From the NCBI RefSeq assembly GCF_020819595.1, contig NZ_JAJHNP010000031.1:1-64000 (forward strand): 64,000 nt of DNA. Direction: 5' to 3'. Of this stretch, positions 49,701 to 59,600 are shown one piece after another; the stretch's first letter is position 1; the number at the start of each line of letters is the position of its first letter. This stretch comes from Streptomyces barringtoniae. GTDB taxonomy: Bacteria > Actinomycetota > Actinomycetes > Streptomycetales > Streptomycetaceae. Under the pieces are notes generated by a model. That model had not been told where the DNA came from. It ran no database searches and saw nothing but the letters and a program-made list of their open reading frames with translations. The position numbers and the translations under genes are program-made.

Positions 49701-52700
49701 GCGGTCGTCGTACCGGCGACGGCCTACATGGACCTGGCGCTGTCGGTGGGCGACCACGTCGGGTGCGGCGCGGTCGAGGAACTCACCCTGGAAGTCCCCC
49801 TGATCCTCCCCGACTCGGGCGACGTGCAGGTCCGCATCGTCGTCGGTGCGGCGGACGAGACGGGACGCCGCTCCCTGGACGTGTACTCGCGTCCCGCCGA
49901 GGACGGCCCCACGGCGGGCGGCTGGACCCGGCACGCGATGGGCAACCTGGCACCGGCCGCCCCGCCCACGGCCACCTGGGCGGACGACACCCGCGCGCTC
50001 GCCGTGTGGCCGCCGGCCGGGGCCCGGCAGCTCGACATCGCCGCCCTCTACGACGACTTCGCGGACGCGGGCTTCGACTACGGCCCGATGTTCCGCGGGC
50101 TGCGCGAGGTCTGGCAGCACGGCGACGACCTCTACGCCCTGGCCACGCTCCCGGACACCGCCGAGGGCTCGGCCGCCGGCGCCTTCGCCCTGCACCCGGC
50201 ACTCATGGACACCGTCCTGCACGCGGCGATCGTCGGCGGAGTCATCGAGGTGACGGGCGAGCAGGGCCGGATGCCCTTCTCGTGGTCCGGGGTGAACCTG
50301 GCCGCGGAGTGCGGCACGACCGTGAAGGTCCGGCTCTCCCCCGTCGGCGAGGACGTCGTGTCCGTGGCGATCGCCGACGAGCAGGGCCGCAAGATCGCAT
50401 CCGTCGAGGCGCTGACGTTCCGGCCGGCCAGCGCCGAGCAGGTGCGCTCGGTGCGCGGCGGGCAGGAGCAGTCGCTGTACGAACTGCAGTGGCGACCGGC
50501 CAGGCAGAGCAGGCCGGAGACCCACCGCGGGCAGTGGGGCGTCCTCGGTGCGGAGAACGGCCTGGCCTCCCGGCTCTGCGGGGCGGGTGACGGCGCTGCC
50601 GTGTTCTACCGGTCGATGGACGAGGCCCTCTCGGAGAAGGCCCCCCGGCACATCGTCCTGTGCCTGGACGACTTCGTCGCCGCCGGCCCCGATCTGCTCG
50701 CCGCGGTCGGCGACACGGACAAGCGCGTACTGGACTGGGTCCAGCGGTTCCTCGCCGGGGAACACCTCGACCGGTCCACGCTGGTGGTGCTCACCCGCCG
50801 GGCCCTCGACACCGGTTCCGGCGAGGGCGTCGAAAGCCTCCCCGGGGCGTCCGTGTGGGGCCTGATCCGGTCCGCCCAGACCGAGCACCCCGGCAGGTTC
50901 CGGCTCGTGGACATCGACGACGAGGAGACGTCCTGGGCACGCTTGCCCGACGTGCTCGCCGTCGACGAGACCCAACTGGCGCTGCGCGACGGTACGTTGC
51001 TCGTGCCCCGCCTGGCCGCGGCCGCACCCGAGGAGCAGCGGATCGAGCCGCCGGCGGCCGGCGCCCACCGTCTCGGCATCCCCAACAAGGGAACCCTGGA
51101 GAACCTGACCTGGGTCCCGTGTCCCGAGGTGGAAGCGCCCCTGACGAGCGGTCAGGTCCGCATCGCCGTACAGGCCGCCGGGCTCAACTTCCGCGACGTC
51201 ACGATCGCGTTGGGCCTGGTGGACAAGACGGCCATCGACGCCGGGCTCGGCAGCGAGGGCGCCGGAGTCGTCCTCGAGGTGGCGGACGACGTGACACGTC
51301 TGGCGCCGGGCGACCGGGTGACCGGCATCTTCACCGGCGCCTTCGGCCGCACCGCCGTGGCCGATCACCGCATGCTCATGCCCATCCCCGACGGGTGGAG
51401 CTACGCCGAGGCGGCGTCCGTGCCGTGCACCTTCCTCACCGCCTACCACGGGCTCTTCCGCGTGGCGAACCTCAAGAAGGGGCAGCGGGTCCTCATCCAC
51501 GCCGCGGCGGGCGGCGTCGGCATGGCCGCCGTCCAGCTCGCCCAGCACGTCGGCGCCGAGATCTACGCCACCGCGAGCCCGGCCAAGTGGCCCGTCCTGC
51601 GCGGCCTGGGACTCGACGAGACGCATCTGGCGTCGTCGCGCGACCTGGAGTTCGCCGAGAAGTTCCTGCACTCCTCGGGCGGCCACGGTGTGGATGTCGT
51701 GCTGAACTCCCTCGCGCACACGTTCGTCGACGCCTCGCTGACGCTGCTGCCGGGCGGGGGACACTTCGTCGAGATGGGGAAGACGGACATCCGCGACCCC
51801 CGTCGGGTGGCGGCCGACCACCCAGGAGTCGACTACGAGGCCTTCGACCTCTACGAGGCGGGCCCGGACGCGATCCACGAGATGTTCCGGGCCGTCATGG
51901 AACTGTTCGCCGACGGGCAGGTGCGCCTGAACCCGATCTCCCTGCGCGACATCCGCGACGCGCGCCGGACCTTCCGCGAGATGAGCCAGGGCCGCCACGT
52001 CGGCAAGCTGGTCCTCGAGGTGGGCGAAGGCTTCGGCGGGGGCACCGTACTGGTCACCGGCGGCACCGGGGGAGTGGGATCGCTCGTGGCACGGCACCTC
52101 GTCGCCGAACACGGTGTACGGAGTCTGCTGCTGGCCAGCCGCAGCGGAACGGCGGCCGACGGGGTGAGCGAACTGGTCGCGGACCTTCGGGACGCGGGAG
52201 CGGCGGTACGCGTCGTCCAGTGCGATGTCGCGGACCGGGCCGCCGCGGCGGACCTGCTCGCGGACATGCCCCCCGGGTACCCGCTGACCGCGGTCGTGCA
52301 CGCGGCGGGAGTGCTCGCGGACGGCACCGTGGAGTCGCTGACCGCACAGAGCATCGACCACGTGCTGCGCGCCAAGGTCGGCGGCGCGGTCAACCTGCAC
52401 GAGCTGACCCGGGAGCGCACCCTGTCGGCGTTCATCCAGTTCTCCGCCCTCGCCGGCACGCTCGGCAACGCGGGGCAGGCCAACTACGCCGCGGCGAACG
52501 CCTTCCTGGACGGTCTGGCGGCGCGGCGCAGGGCATCCGGCCTGCCCGGCACCTCGCTGTGCTGGGGCTGGTGGGAGCAGAGCAGCGGCATGACCGGGGA
52601 CCTGGACCAGGCCGACCTCTCCCGGCTGCGGCGGATGGGCATCGCCGCCATGCCGACGCACGAGGCACTCGCCCTGTTCGACACGGCGTGCGCCAGCGGC

Positions 52701-53372
52701 AAGCCGGTCCTCGTCCCGGCCCGGCTGGACGTCGCCGCGCTGCGCAACAAGACCGGTGACGAACTGCCCTCGCTGCTGCGCGACCTCGTCGACGGCGGCC
52801 GGCCACGCCGCACCAGGGCGGGCACGGCCAAGGACGGCGGCTCGCTCGCACTGGCCGCGAAGCTGGCCACCCTGCCGGCGGACGAGGCACAGGCAGCCGC
52901 CCTGGACTGGGTCCGCGACCAGGCCGCCGTCGTGCTCGGCCACCCGTCGGGCACGGCCGTCGACAGCGACCAGGCCTTCACCCTGCTCGGATTCGACTCG
53001 CTGACCGCGGTCGAACTGTGCAACCGCCTGGCTGCCTCGACCGGACTGCGCCTGCCGTCCACGCTCGTCTTCAGCTACCCGACACCACGCGAGCTGAGCG
53101 AGCACCTGTGCGGCCTGCTGCGTCCGGAACCGGACACCGGCTCGGCCGAGGCCGCCGAGCAGGCAGCAGACGCCGAGATCCGGGAGGTGCTGCGGACCGT
53201 CTCGATCGACAGCCTGCGCAGCGCGGGCGTCCTGGACCTGATCCTGGCGTGCGCCGAGGCGCCCGAGCCGGGCGGCGACGCACCGGCGGCGGACGAGGAC
53301 GCCGAAGCGGACGAACTGTCGGACCTGGACCTGGAAGCACTGGTCGACCTGGCTCTGGGTGAGAAGGGGTAA
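46788..53372 (+). CDS. Type I PKS module KS-AT-DH-ER-KR-ACP (malonyl, fully reducing)
   Basis: A 2194-residue fully reducing module. N-terminal docking helix, then KS with TETACSSSL (Cys about 205), and AT with GHSVGE (about 657) and HAFHSP (about 758), the malonyl-CoA signature. The DH has HAVFGAVVVP (about 966) and an intact aspartate in HPALMDTVL (about 1141). The ER has LNFRDVTIALG and the NADPH loop AAAGGVGMAAVQLAQ (about 1575). The KR has GGTGGVGS and LAD, consistent with B-type. The ACP serine is in LGFDSLTAVEL (about 2070). It adds a CH2-CH2 unit. A short acidic docking tail ends LDLEALVDLALGEKG. It begins nine bases after the preceding PKS. Confidence 0.95.
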   Translation: MTNDNNADVLDYLKRTSIELIETRKRLQELTDAAAEPIAIVGVACRYPGGAASPEELWELVRAGADVVSDFPDDRNWDLEYDPDPDRPGTCYTRKGGFLYDAGDFDAEFFGISPREALSADPQQRLLLETSWESLERAGVDPETLRGSNTGVFAGLAYFGYGNHFFTPEAVAGYGQVGSLLSVASGRVAYTLGLEGPAVSTETACSSSLVAVHQAVQSLRQGECGLALAGGVTVVGMPQVFREMSRQRGLSEDGRCKAFADAADGTGFSEGVGVLVLERLSDARRNGRRIWAVIRGSAINQDGASNGLTAPSGPAQQRVIRAALANARLQAGDVDVVEAHGTGTTLGDPIEAGALLATYGQERDPDNPLWLGSLKSNIGHTQAAAGVGGIIKMIMAMRHGVLPKTLHVDRPSTHVDWSAGAVELLTEARQWTTGAGRPRRAAVSAFGVSGTNAHVILEEAPPEEQADEPGPVTGVVGGLVPWVVSAKSAKALEQQAGRLRDFAAADADLDLADAGWSLVSSRSRFEHRAVVLGHDRDELLSALASLADGEESAAVVRGVAGERGGSVFMFPGQGSPWAGVARQLYDTFPVFAQSLDEICERFGAHLPFALKPLLLADEVEPAQRERTDIAQPALFTLQVGLYRLLARYCPRPDHLIGHSVGEIAAAHVSGVFDLDTATRLVAARGRTMQTVTERGAMLAVRASEAHVSALLGDYDRVGIAAVNGPESVVVSGLRDQVHAIRDRLVAEGTSAKLLPVDHAFHSPLMDPILDDFAGSLEEFPTGEMSIPIVSTRLGREVTLQELTSLEYWVNHVREPVRFHDAVECARTAGADVFLEVGPGATLTGITQEAFAGEGVHDAVVLSASRRDRTGPQALIGALAQLHVQGGSVDWNALFGTRRRVDLPTYAFQRQRYWLDLRAGTESADVASAGLSAPEHPLLGAAVDHPGTDEVVFTDLWSLRTHDWLADHAVFGAVVVPATAYMDLALSVGDHVGCGAVEELTLEVPLILPDSGDVQVRIVVGAADETGRRSLDVYSRPAEDGPTAGGWTRHAMGNLAPAAPPTATWADDTRALAVWPPAGARQLDIAALYDDFADAGFDYGPMFRGLREVWQHGDDLYALATLPDTAEGSAAGAFALHPALMDTVLHAAIVGGVIEVTGEQGRMPFSWSGVNLAAECGTTVKVRLSPVGEDVVSVAIADEQGRKIASVEALTFRPASAEQVRSVRGGQEQSLYELQWRPARQSRPETHRGQWGVLGAENGLASRLCGAGDGAAVFYRSMDEALSEKAPRHIVLCLDDFVAAGPDLLAAVGDTDKRVLDWVQRFLAGEHLDRSTLVVLTRRALDTGSGEGVESLPGASVWGLIRSAQTEHPGRFRLVDIDDEETSWARLPDVLAVDETQLALRDGTLLVPRLAAAAPEEQRIEPPAAGAHRLGIPNKGTLENLTWVPCPEVEAPLTSGQVRIAVQAAGLNFRDVTIALGLVDKTAIDAGLGSEGAGVVLEVADDVTRLAPGDRVTGIFTGAFGRTAVADHRMLMPIPDGWSYAEAASVPCTFLTAYHGLFRVANLKKGQRVLIHAAAGGVGMAAVQLAQHVGAEIYATASPAKWPVLRGLGLDETHLASSRDLEFAEKFLHSSGGHGVDVVLNSLAHTFVDASLTLLPGGGHFVEMGKTDIRDPRRVAADHPGVDYEAFDLYEAGPDAIHEMFRAVMELFADGQVRLNPISLRDIRDARRTFREMSQGRHVGKLVLEVGEGFGGGTVLVTGGTGGVGSLVARHLVAEHGVRSLLLASRSGTAADGVSELVADLRDAGAAVRVVQCDVADRAAAADLLADMPPGYPLTAVVHAAGVLADGTVESLTAQSIDHVLRAKVGGAVNLHELTRERTLSAFIQFSALAGTLGNAGQANYAAANAFLDGLAARRRASGLPGTSLCWGWWEQSSGMTGDLDQADLSRLRRMGIAAMPTHEALALFDTACASGKPVLVPARLDVAALRNKTGDELPSLLRDLVDGGRPRRTRAGTAKDGGSLALAAKLATLPADEAQAAALDWVRDQAAVVLGHPSGTAVDSDQAFTLLGFDSLTAVELCNRLAASTGLRLPSTLVFSYPTPRELSEHLCGLLRPEPDTGSAEAAEQAADAEIREVLRTVSIDSLRSAGVLDLILACAEAPEPGGDAPAADEDAEADELSDLDLEALVDLALGEKG
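47850..48106 (+). repeat. 257-base KS-end segment nearly identical to 42276-42532
   Basis: Second copy of the near-identical KS segment (one mismatch in 257 by my reading). After it, this gene diverges from the previous PKS and instead becomes nearly identical to the following PKS through the KS-AT linker (about 48129-48382 versus 54739-54992). Confidence 0.85.
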
Positions 53373-53377
53373 GTGAC

Positions 53378-56300
53378 ATGACCAACTCCGCAGATCGCAC
53401 CGCGGACGGATCGGACCGCGTCCAGCGGGCACTCCGCACGCTCATCGAGGAACGCGACCGCCTCCGGCGGGAGAACGACGCCCTGAAGGCCGGCCGCGGC
53501 GAGCCGATCGCCGTGGTGGCCATGGCGTGCCGCTACCCGGGAGGCGTGTCGACACCCGAGGACCTGTGGGACGTGGTCCGCGAAGGCCGGGACGTCGTCG
53601 GGGACTTCCCGCAGGACCGCGGGTGGCGGGACGTCTACGACCCGGACCCCGGCGCCGCCGGCAAGGCGTACACGCGTCAGGGAGGGTTCCTGGCCGACGT
53701 CGCCGGATTCGACGCGGACTTCTTCCACCTCAGCCCGCGTGAGGCGCTGGCCGTCGACCCGCACCACCGCCTGCTGCTGGAGACGTCCTGGGAGGCCTTC
53801 GAGCGGGCCGGCATCGTCCCCGCCGACGTACGCGGCTCCGAGGTCGGCGTCTTCTCCGGGGTCAGCTCGTCCGAGTACGGGTGGCGCTTCCTGGAGGGCG
53901 GCCAGAAGGAACTGGAGGGCTACTTCCTGTACGGCAGCGCGCTGAGCGTCGCGTCCGGCCGGGTGGCGTACGAAATGGGGCTGACCGGGCCGGCGGTGTC
54001 GGTGGACACGGCGTGCTCGTCGTCTCTGGTGGCCCTGCACATGGCGGTGCAGTCGCTGCGTTCGGGCGAGTGCTCGCTCGCGCTGGCGGGCGGGGCGCTG
54101 GTGATGGCGACGCCCGCGATGTTCGTGGAGTTCTCCCGGCAGGAGGCTCTGTCGGCCGACGGCCGGTGCAAGGCCTTCGCCGACGGAGCCGACGGGACCG
54201 GCTGGGCCGAGGGAGTGGGTGTGCTGCTCCTGGAGCGGCTGTCCGACGCCCGGCGCAACGGCCACCCGGTGCTGGCCGTCGTGCGCGGCAGCGCGGTGAA
54301 CCAGGACGGGGCCAGCAACGGGCTGACCGCCCCCAACGGCCGCGCCCAGGAGAAGGTGATCCGCAAGGCCCTGGCGAACGCGGGGGTCTCGCCCTTCGAG
54401 GTGGACCTGGTCGAGGCCCACGGCACCGGAACCTCGCTGGGGGATCCCATCGAGGCGGACGCTCTGCTGGCGACCTACGGAAAGGACCGGGCCGAGGACA
54501 GGCCGCTCTGGCTGGGGTCCCTGAAGTCGAACATGGGGCACGCCCAGGCCGCCGCCGGGGTCGCCGGGGTCATCAAGGCCGTGCTGGCCATGCGCCACGG
54601 GTACCTGCCGAAGACCCTGCACGTGGACACGCCCTCCCACCACGTCGACTGGTCCTCCGGCGCGGTCGAACTCCTGGTGGAGGGACGTGAGTGGCCCCGG
54701 ACGGACGGTCCGCGGCGGGCCGGGGTGTCCTCGTTCGGGGTCAGCGGCACCAACGCGCACGTGATCCTGGAAGAGGCCCCGCCCGAGGAGCAGGCGGACG
54801 AGCCCGGCCCGGCCGCGGGCGTGGTGGGCGGTCTGGTGCCGTGGGTGGTGTCGGGCAAGCGGGCGAAGGCGCTGGAGCAGCAGGCGGGCAGGCTGCGCGA
54901 CTTCCTCGCCGCCGACGCGGACCTGGACCTCGCCGACGCCGGCTGGTCGCTGGTGTCGAGCCGGTCGCGGTTCGAGCACCGCGCGGTGGTGCTCGGGCGC
55001 GGTCGCGACGAGCTGCTGACCGGCCTGGCGTCACTGAGCGAGGGGGCGGACTCCGCCGCGGTGGTCCGCGGCATCGCCGGGAACCTCGGTGGCGTCGCCT
55101 TCATGTTCCCCGGCCAGGGCTCGCAGTGGGTCGGCATGGGCCGGGAACTGTACGACGCCTTCCCGGTCTTCGCCCGGTCACTCGACGCGTGCGCGGCCGC
55201 ACTGGCCGAGTGGGTCGACTGGTCGCTGCTCGACGTGGTGCGCGGCGTGGAGGGGGCGCCGACCTTCGAGCGGGTGGACGTGGTGCAGCCGGCGCTGTTC
55301 TCGGTGATGGTGTCCCTGGCCGCCCTGTGGCGGTCCTGGGGCGTGGAACCGGCCGCCGTGGTGGGCCACAGCCAGGGCGAGATCGCCGCCGCCCACGTCT
55401 GCGGTGCGCTGTCCCTGCGGGACGCCACCAAGATCGTGGCACTGCGCAGCAAGGCCCTGATCGAGCTGAAGGGGCTCGGCGGGATGGCCTCGGTCGCGGA
55501 GTCCGCGGAGGTGGTGGCGGAGCGACTGGCTCCGTGGAGCGACCGGGTCAGTGTCGCCGTGGTCAACGGACCCCGTTCCGTGGTGGTGTCCGGAGAACCG
55601 GACGCACTCGACGAATTCGTCGAGAAAATGAAGGCCGACGGCGCCCAGGCGCGGAGAATACCGGTCGATTACGCCTCCCATTCCCACCAGGTGACCCGGG
55701 TCCGCGACCAGGTGATCGGCGCGCTGACCGACGTGAGCCCGAAAACCTCGACGCTGCCCTTCTATTCGACCCTCTACGGCGAAATCATCGACACCGCAGG
55801 GCTGAACGCCGACTACTGGTACAACAACCTGCGCGAAAAGGTCCTCTTCGAGACCTCCGTCCGGCAGCTGGCCGAGGACGGCTTCCGGGTGTTCATCGAG
55901 ATGAGCCCGCACCCCGTGCTGAACGTCCCGGTGCAGGAGATCGTCGAGGAGGTGGACGACGCGCTGGTCCTGTCGTCGTCGCGGCGGGACCGCGACGAGG
56001 TGGAGGCCGTGCTCGGCTCGCTGGCCCAGCTGTACGTCCGGGGCGGGACCGTCGACTGGGACGCCCTGTTCGGGACGCGCCGGCGGGTGGACCTGCCGAC
56101 GTACGCGTTCCAGCGGCAGCGGTACTGGCTGAACTCCTCGCCCACGGCGGCGGTGGCGGCGGAGGTGTCCTCGACGCAGCCGCCCGCGGACGACGAGCAG
56201 GTCGTCCCGCTGCCGGACAGGATCTCCGCCCTCCCCGACGACGAAGCGCACACACTCGTCCTCGACCACGTCCTCGAGAAGGCCGCCGTCGTGCTCGGAC

Positions 56301-56500
56301 ACCCCTCCAGCGCGTCCATCGACCCCGACGAGAAGTTCTGGGAGATCGGATTCGACTCGATGCTGTCGATGGAGCTGAGCAAACGCCTGAGCGCGTCGAC
56401 CGGACTCAAACTGAAAGCGAACATGGTGCTGCGGCACCCCACCGCGCGACTGATCGCCGGACACATCGTGTCCTCGATGCCCGCGCGCGCTGCGCGGTGA
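53378..56500 (+). CDS. Type I PKS module KS-AT-ACP (methylmalonyl, no reduction)
   Basis: A 1040-residue last PKS module. It has an N-terminal coiled-coil docking helix (RVQRALRTLIEERDRLRRENDALKAG), KS with DTACSSSL (Cys about 212), AT with GHSQGE (about 663) and YASH (about 765), the methylmalonyl signature, and an ACP with IGFDSMLSMEL (about 994). No ketoreductase is present, so the beta-ketone is retained. Chain position makes this ketone C3, which can react with the C7 hydroxyl to form a six-membered hemiketal. The acyl group should then pass to the condensation domain of the next gene. A perfect palindrome begins three bases after the stop. Confidence 0.95.
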   Translation: MTNSADRTADGSDRVQRALRTLIEERDRLRRENDALKAGRGEPIAVVAMACRYPGGVSTPEDLWDVVREGRDVVGDFPQDRGWRDVYDPDPGAAGKAYTRQGGFLADVAGFDADFFHLSPREALAVDPHHRLLLETSWEAFERAGIVPADVRGSEVGVFSGVSSSEYGWRFLEGGQKELEGYFLYGSALSVASGRVAYEMGLTGPAVSVDTACSSSLVALHMAVQSLRSGECSLALAGGALVMATPAMFVEFSRQEALSADGRCKAFADGADGTGWAEGVGVLLLERLSDARRNGHPVLAVVRGSAVNQDGASNGLTAPNGRAQEKVIRKALANAGVSPFEVDLVEAHGTGTSLGDPIEADALLATYGKDRAEDRPLWLGSLKSNMGHAQAAAGVAGVIKAVLAMRHGYLPKTLHVDTPSHHVDWSSGAVELLVEGREWPRTDGPRRAGVSSFGVSGTNAHVILEEAPPEEQADEPGPAAGVVGGLVPWVVSGKRAKALEQQAGRLRDFLAADADLDLADAGWSLVSSRSRFEHRAVVLGRGRDELLTGLASLSEGADSAAVVRGIAGNLGGVAFMFPGQGSQWVGMGRELYDAFPVFARSLDACAAALAEWVDWSLLDVVRGVEGAPTFERVDVVQPALFSVMVSLAALWRSWGVEPAAVVGHSQGEIAAAHVCGALSLRDATKIVALRSKALIELKGLGGMASVAESAEVVAERLAPWSDRVSVAVVNGPRSVVVSGEPDALDEFVEKMKADGAQARRIPVDYASHSHQVTRVRDQVIGALTDVSPKTSTLPFYSTLYGEIIDTAGLNADYWYNNLREKVLFETSVRQLAEDGFRVFIEMSPHPVLNVPVQEIVEEVDDALVLSSSRRDRDEVEAVLGSLAQLYVRGGTVDWDALFGTRRRVDLPTYAFQRQRYWLNSSPTAAVAAEVSSTQPPADDEQVVPLPDRISALPDDEAHTLVLDHVLEKAAVVLGHPSSASIDPDEKFWEIGFDSMLSMELSKRLSASTGLKLKANMVLRHPTARLIAGHIVSSMPARAAR

Positions 56501-56502
56501 AG

Positions 56503-56520
56503 TGTCCCGCCGGCGGGACA
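56503..56520. promoter_or_regulatory. 18-bp perfect palindrome TGTCCCGCCGGCGGGACA (putative LmbU-like site)
   Basis: A perfect palindrome between the last PKS stop and the trans-loaded NRPS start, with CGCCGGCG at its centre. A half-site TGTCCCGCCGGGA follows at 56541-56553. Near-identical copies at 35636 and 35483 lie upstream of another operon. Because it sits right after a stop codon it might act as a terminator hairpin, but it has no T-tract, and its recurrence upstream of a separate operon favours an operator. Confidence 0.6.
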
Positions 56521-56653
56521 CCGCAAGCTCGGCAGCGGCTTGTCCCGCCGGGAATCAAGTTGTCTTGAACGGCTGACCCACCCCGCCCGACCATGGGGGT
56601 GATCTGCGAATTCCTCCGGTGTCCCGGTTTGTTTGTTCGAGGGGTTGATCTCT

Positions 56654-59600
56654 GTGCGTTCGTTCGGTGCGTCGTCTGCGCATAAAGGCATGTGGCGGGC
56701 GCAGGAAATGGCTCCCGACACGCCGAACCATGCGCTGACCATGTGGGATGTGGACGGCGAGCTGGACGCGGCCGTCATCCGGTCGGCGTTCCTGCACGTG
56801 ATGGGCGAGGCGGAGGTGCTGCGCGTCAACTTCGCCGACGACGGCGGCGGACTGCGCCTCATCCCCCGCGAACTGGGGGACTGGCGGCCGTTCTTCCTGG
56901 ATCTCAGCGCCGAGGCCGACCCCGAGCAGGCGGCGCGCGAAGCCCTGGCCGACCTGGTGCGCCGGCCGTTCGACCTGGAACGGGATCTGCTGTTCCGGCT
57001 CGGTGTGGTCAAACTCGCGGAGACCCGCCACCTCCTGGTGATCGCCTACCACCACCTCATATCGGACGGGTTCGGCGCGGGCGGCCTGCTGTCCAAGCGC
57101 CTCGCCGAGGTGTACACGGCGCTGGTGCGCGGCGAGCACGTGCCCGAACTGCCGCACCCGTGGGACACCGAGTCGTTCGCGACCGAGGCGACGGAGTACC
57201 TCGCCTCCCAGAAGTTCACCGAGGACTCGGAATTCTGGCGCGACTACCTGACCGATGCGCCCCCGCCCGCGCAGGTTCCGCGTGTCGCCCTCTCCGACGA
57301 CCAGCGGTCCGCGCTGTCGGAGCCGATGAGCAGCGCCGACCGCTGGTCGGAGGTGGCCGAGACCATCGGCATGGTGAGCCGGACGCTGACCGTTCCCCGC
57401 GCCGAGGCGGACGTGTGGACCGAGACCGCGCAGTCCATGGGCGTGTGGATGTCACAGATGCTGACCGCGGCCACGGCGGTGTTCCTGCGCCACCGCTGCG
57501 ATCGGCCGGAGTTCCTCCTCTCCCTGGCCGTGGGCAACCGGGTCGGCGTGGCGAGCCGGACGCCCGGCCTCGCGGTGAACGTGGTGCCGGTGCGGGTGGC
57601 GATCGACCTCAACGCGACCTTCACCGAGATCGCCGACATGCTCGTCGACCAGACCTACGACCTCTTCGACCACACCGCCTGCCACTACTCGGACATCCAG
57701 CGCGCCGCCGGAACCGTCCTGAGCGGACGCGGCAGTTACGGGGCCGTCGTCAACGTCGTCGAGTTCGTGGAGCAGCTCCGCTTCGGCGACAGCCCGGCGC
57801 GCTACTCCGGCGCGACGACCGGGACGTTCGAGGAACTGTCGATCGGCGTCTACACCGACGGCAGCCCCGACAGCGACCTCTTCATCCGGCTCGACGCCCC
57901 CGCACGCCTGTACCACCGTGCGGAACTGCGCTTCATCGGCGAGGAGCTGATCGCGTACATCCGTGCCGTCGTGGCCGCCGGCGCGCAGCCGGTCGGCGCC
58001 CTGGACGTGGTGAGCGGTGCCGAGCGGCACCAGGTGCTGAGGGCGCCGAACGACACGCACGCGCCGCTCCCCGGACTGACGGTTCCTCAGCTGTTCGCCC
58101 GGGTCGCGGAGCGGCAGCCCGACGCCGTCGCGCTGGTCTCCGGCGACGTGACGGTCTCGTACCGGGAGCTGGACGAGCGCTCCAGCCGGCTGGCCGAGGC
58201 GCTGCGCCGGCGGCACGTCGGACCCGAGACGGTCGTGGCGGTGGCGCTGCCCCGGTCGGTGGACCTCGCCGTCGCCCTGCTGGGCGTGGTCAAGGCGGGC
58301 GGAGCCTACCTGCCGATCGACCCGGCGTCCCCGGCGGAGCGCATCGCCTCGCGGATCGCCGAGGCCCCGGCGCGCGCACTGCTCACCGACGCGGCGACGG
58401 CCGAACTGCTCCCCGCCGGCCTGGACGTCCCCACGCTCGTGCTCGACGACCTCGCGTCGGACACCGCGGACAGCGACGGCAACGCCGCTCCGGGCGCCCT
58501 CCTCCACCAGGACAACCTGCTGGCCGTGCTGTACGACTCCGGAACGGCCGGCGCGGCCACCGGAGTCGGGGTGACGCACCGCAACATGGAGCGGTTCGTC
58601 CTGGACCACCACTGGCAGGAAGCCGGCCACGGCACCGTGCTGTGGCACGCGCCGCACACCTCCGACGCGCTCGCCCTCGAACTGTGGGTGCCCCTGCTGG
58701 GCGGCGGCCGGGTGGTCGTGGCTCCCCCCGGGGAACTCGACACCGACACGCTGAGCAAGGCGCGCGCGGCGCACGGGATCTCCACGGTGTGGCTGCCCGC
58801 GAGCCTGTTCTCGGCGATCGCCGCCGAGCGCCCCGAGTGCCTCGCCGGGCTGCGCGAGGTGTGGACCGGCGGGGACCGCGTGTCCGCGGCCGCGCTGCGC
58901 CGGGTCCGGGAGGCCTGCCCCGAGCTGACGATCGTCAACGGCCACGGCCTGACCGAATCGACCGTGTTCGCCGCGTGCCATCGCCTGGCCGCGGACGAAC
59001 CGGTGCGCCACGCGGGCACGGTCGGCCGCCCGACGGACAACACCGCTCTCTACGTCCTGGGCCCGGGCCTGGCACCGGTCCCCGTCGGCGTGACCGGAGA
59101 ACTGTACGTGGCCGGGCCCGGTGTGGTGCGCGGATACCCCGGGCGCCCCGGACCGACCGCGGAGCGCTTCGTGCCCTGCCCGTTCGGTCCGGCCGGAGGG
59201 CTCATGCACCGCACCGGGGACCGCGTGCGGTGGGGCACCGACGGCCGGCTCGAGTACGTGGCCCGGGCCGACGCCCAGGCCGATGTCCGGGGCGTCCGGG
59301 TCGAGTTGGCCGAGGTCGAAGAGGTGCTCTCCGAGCACACCGGGCTCGCGCAGTCGGTCGTGGTCGTCAGGCAGGACGGCTCCGGGCAGCAGCGCCTGGT
59401 CGCCTATGTCGTCCCGGTGGGCGGCCAGGCCGTCTCGGCCGACGAGCTGCGCCGGTTCGCCGCGGGATGGCTGCCGGAGTCCATGGTGCCGTCGGTGTTC
59501 ACGGTGCTGGAACGCCTGCCGGTGACGGCGGGCGGCAGGGTGGACCGGGCGGCGCTGCCGGAACCCGAGTTCGACGAGCGCACCTACCGGGCACCGCGCA

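Noticed and set aside
56503..56520. The perfect palindrome as only a transcription terminator of the PKS operon
   Set aside because: No T-tract, and the same 18 bases with one change occur upstream of an unrelated operon at 35636, which favours an operator. A double role remains possible.
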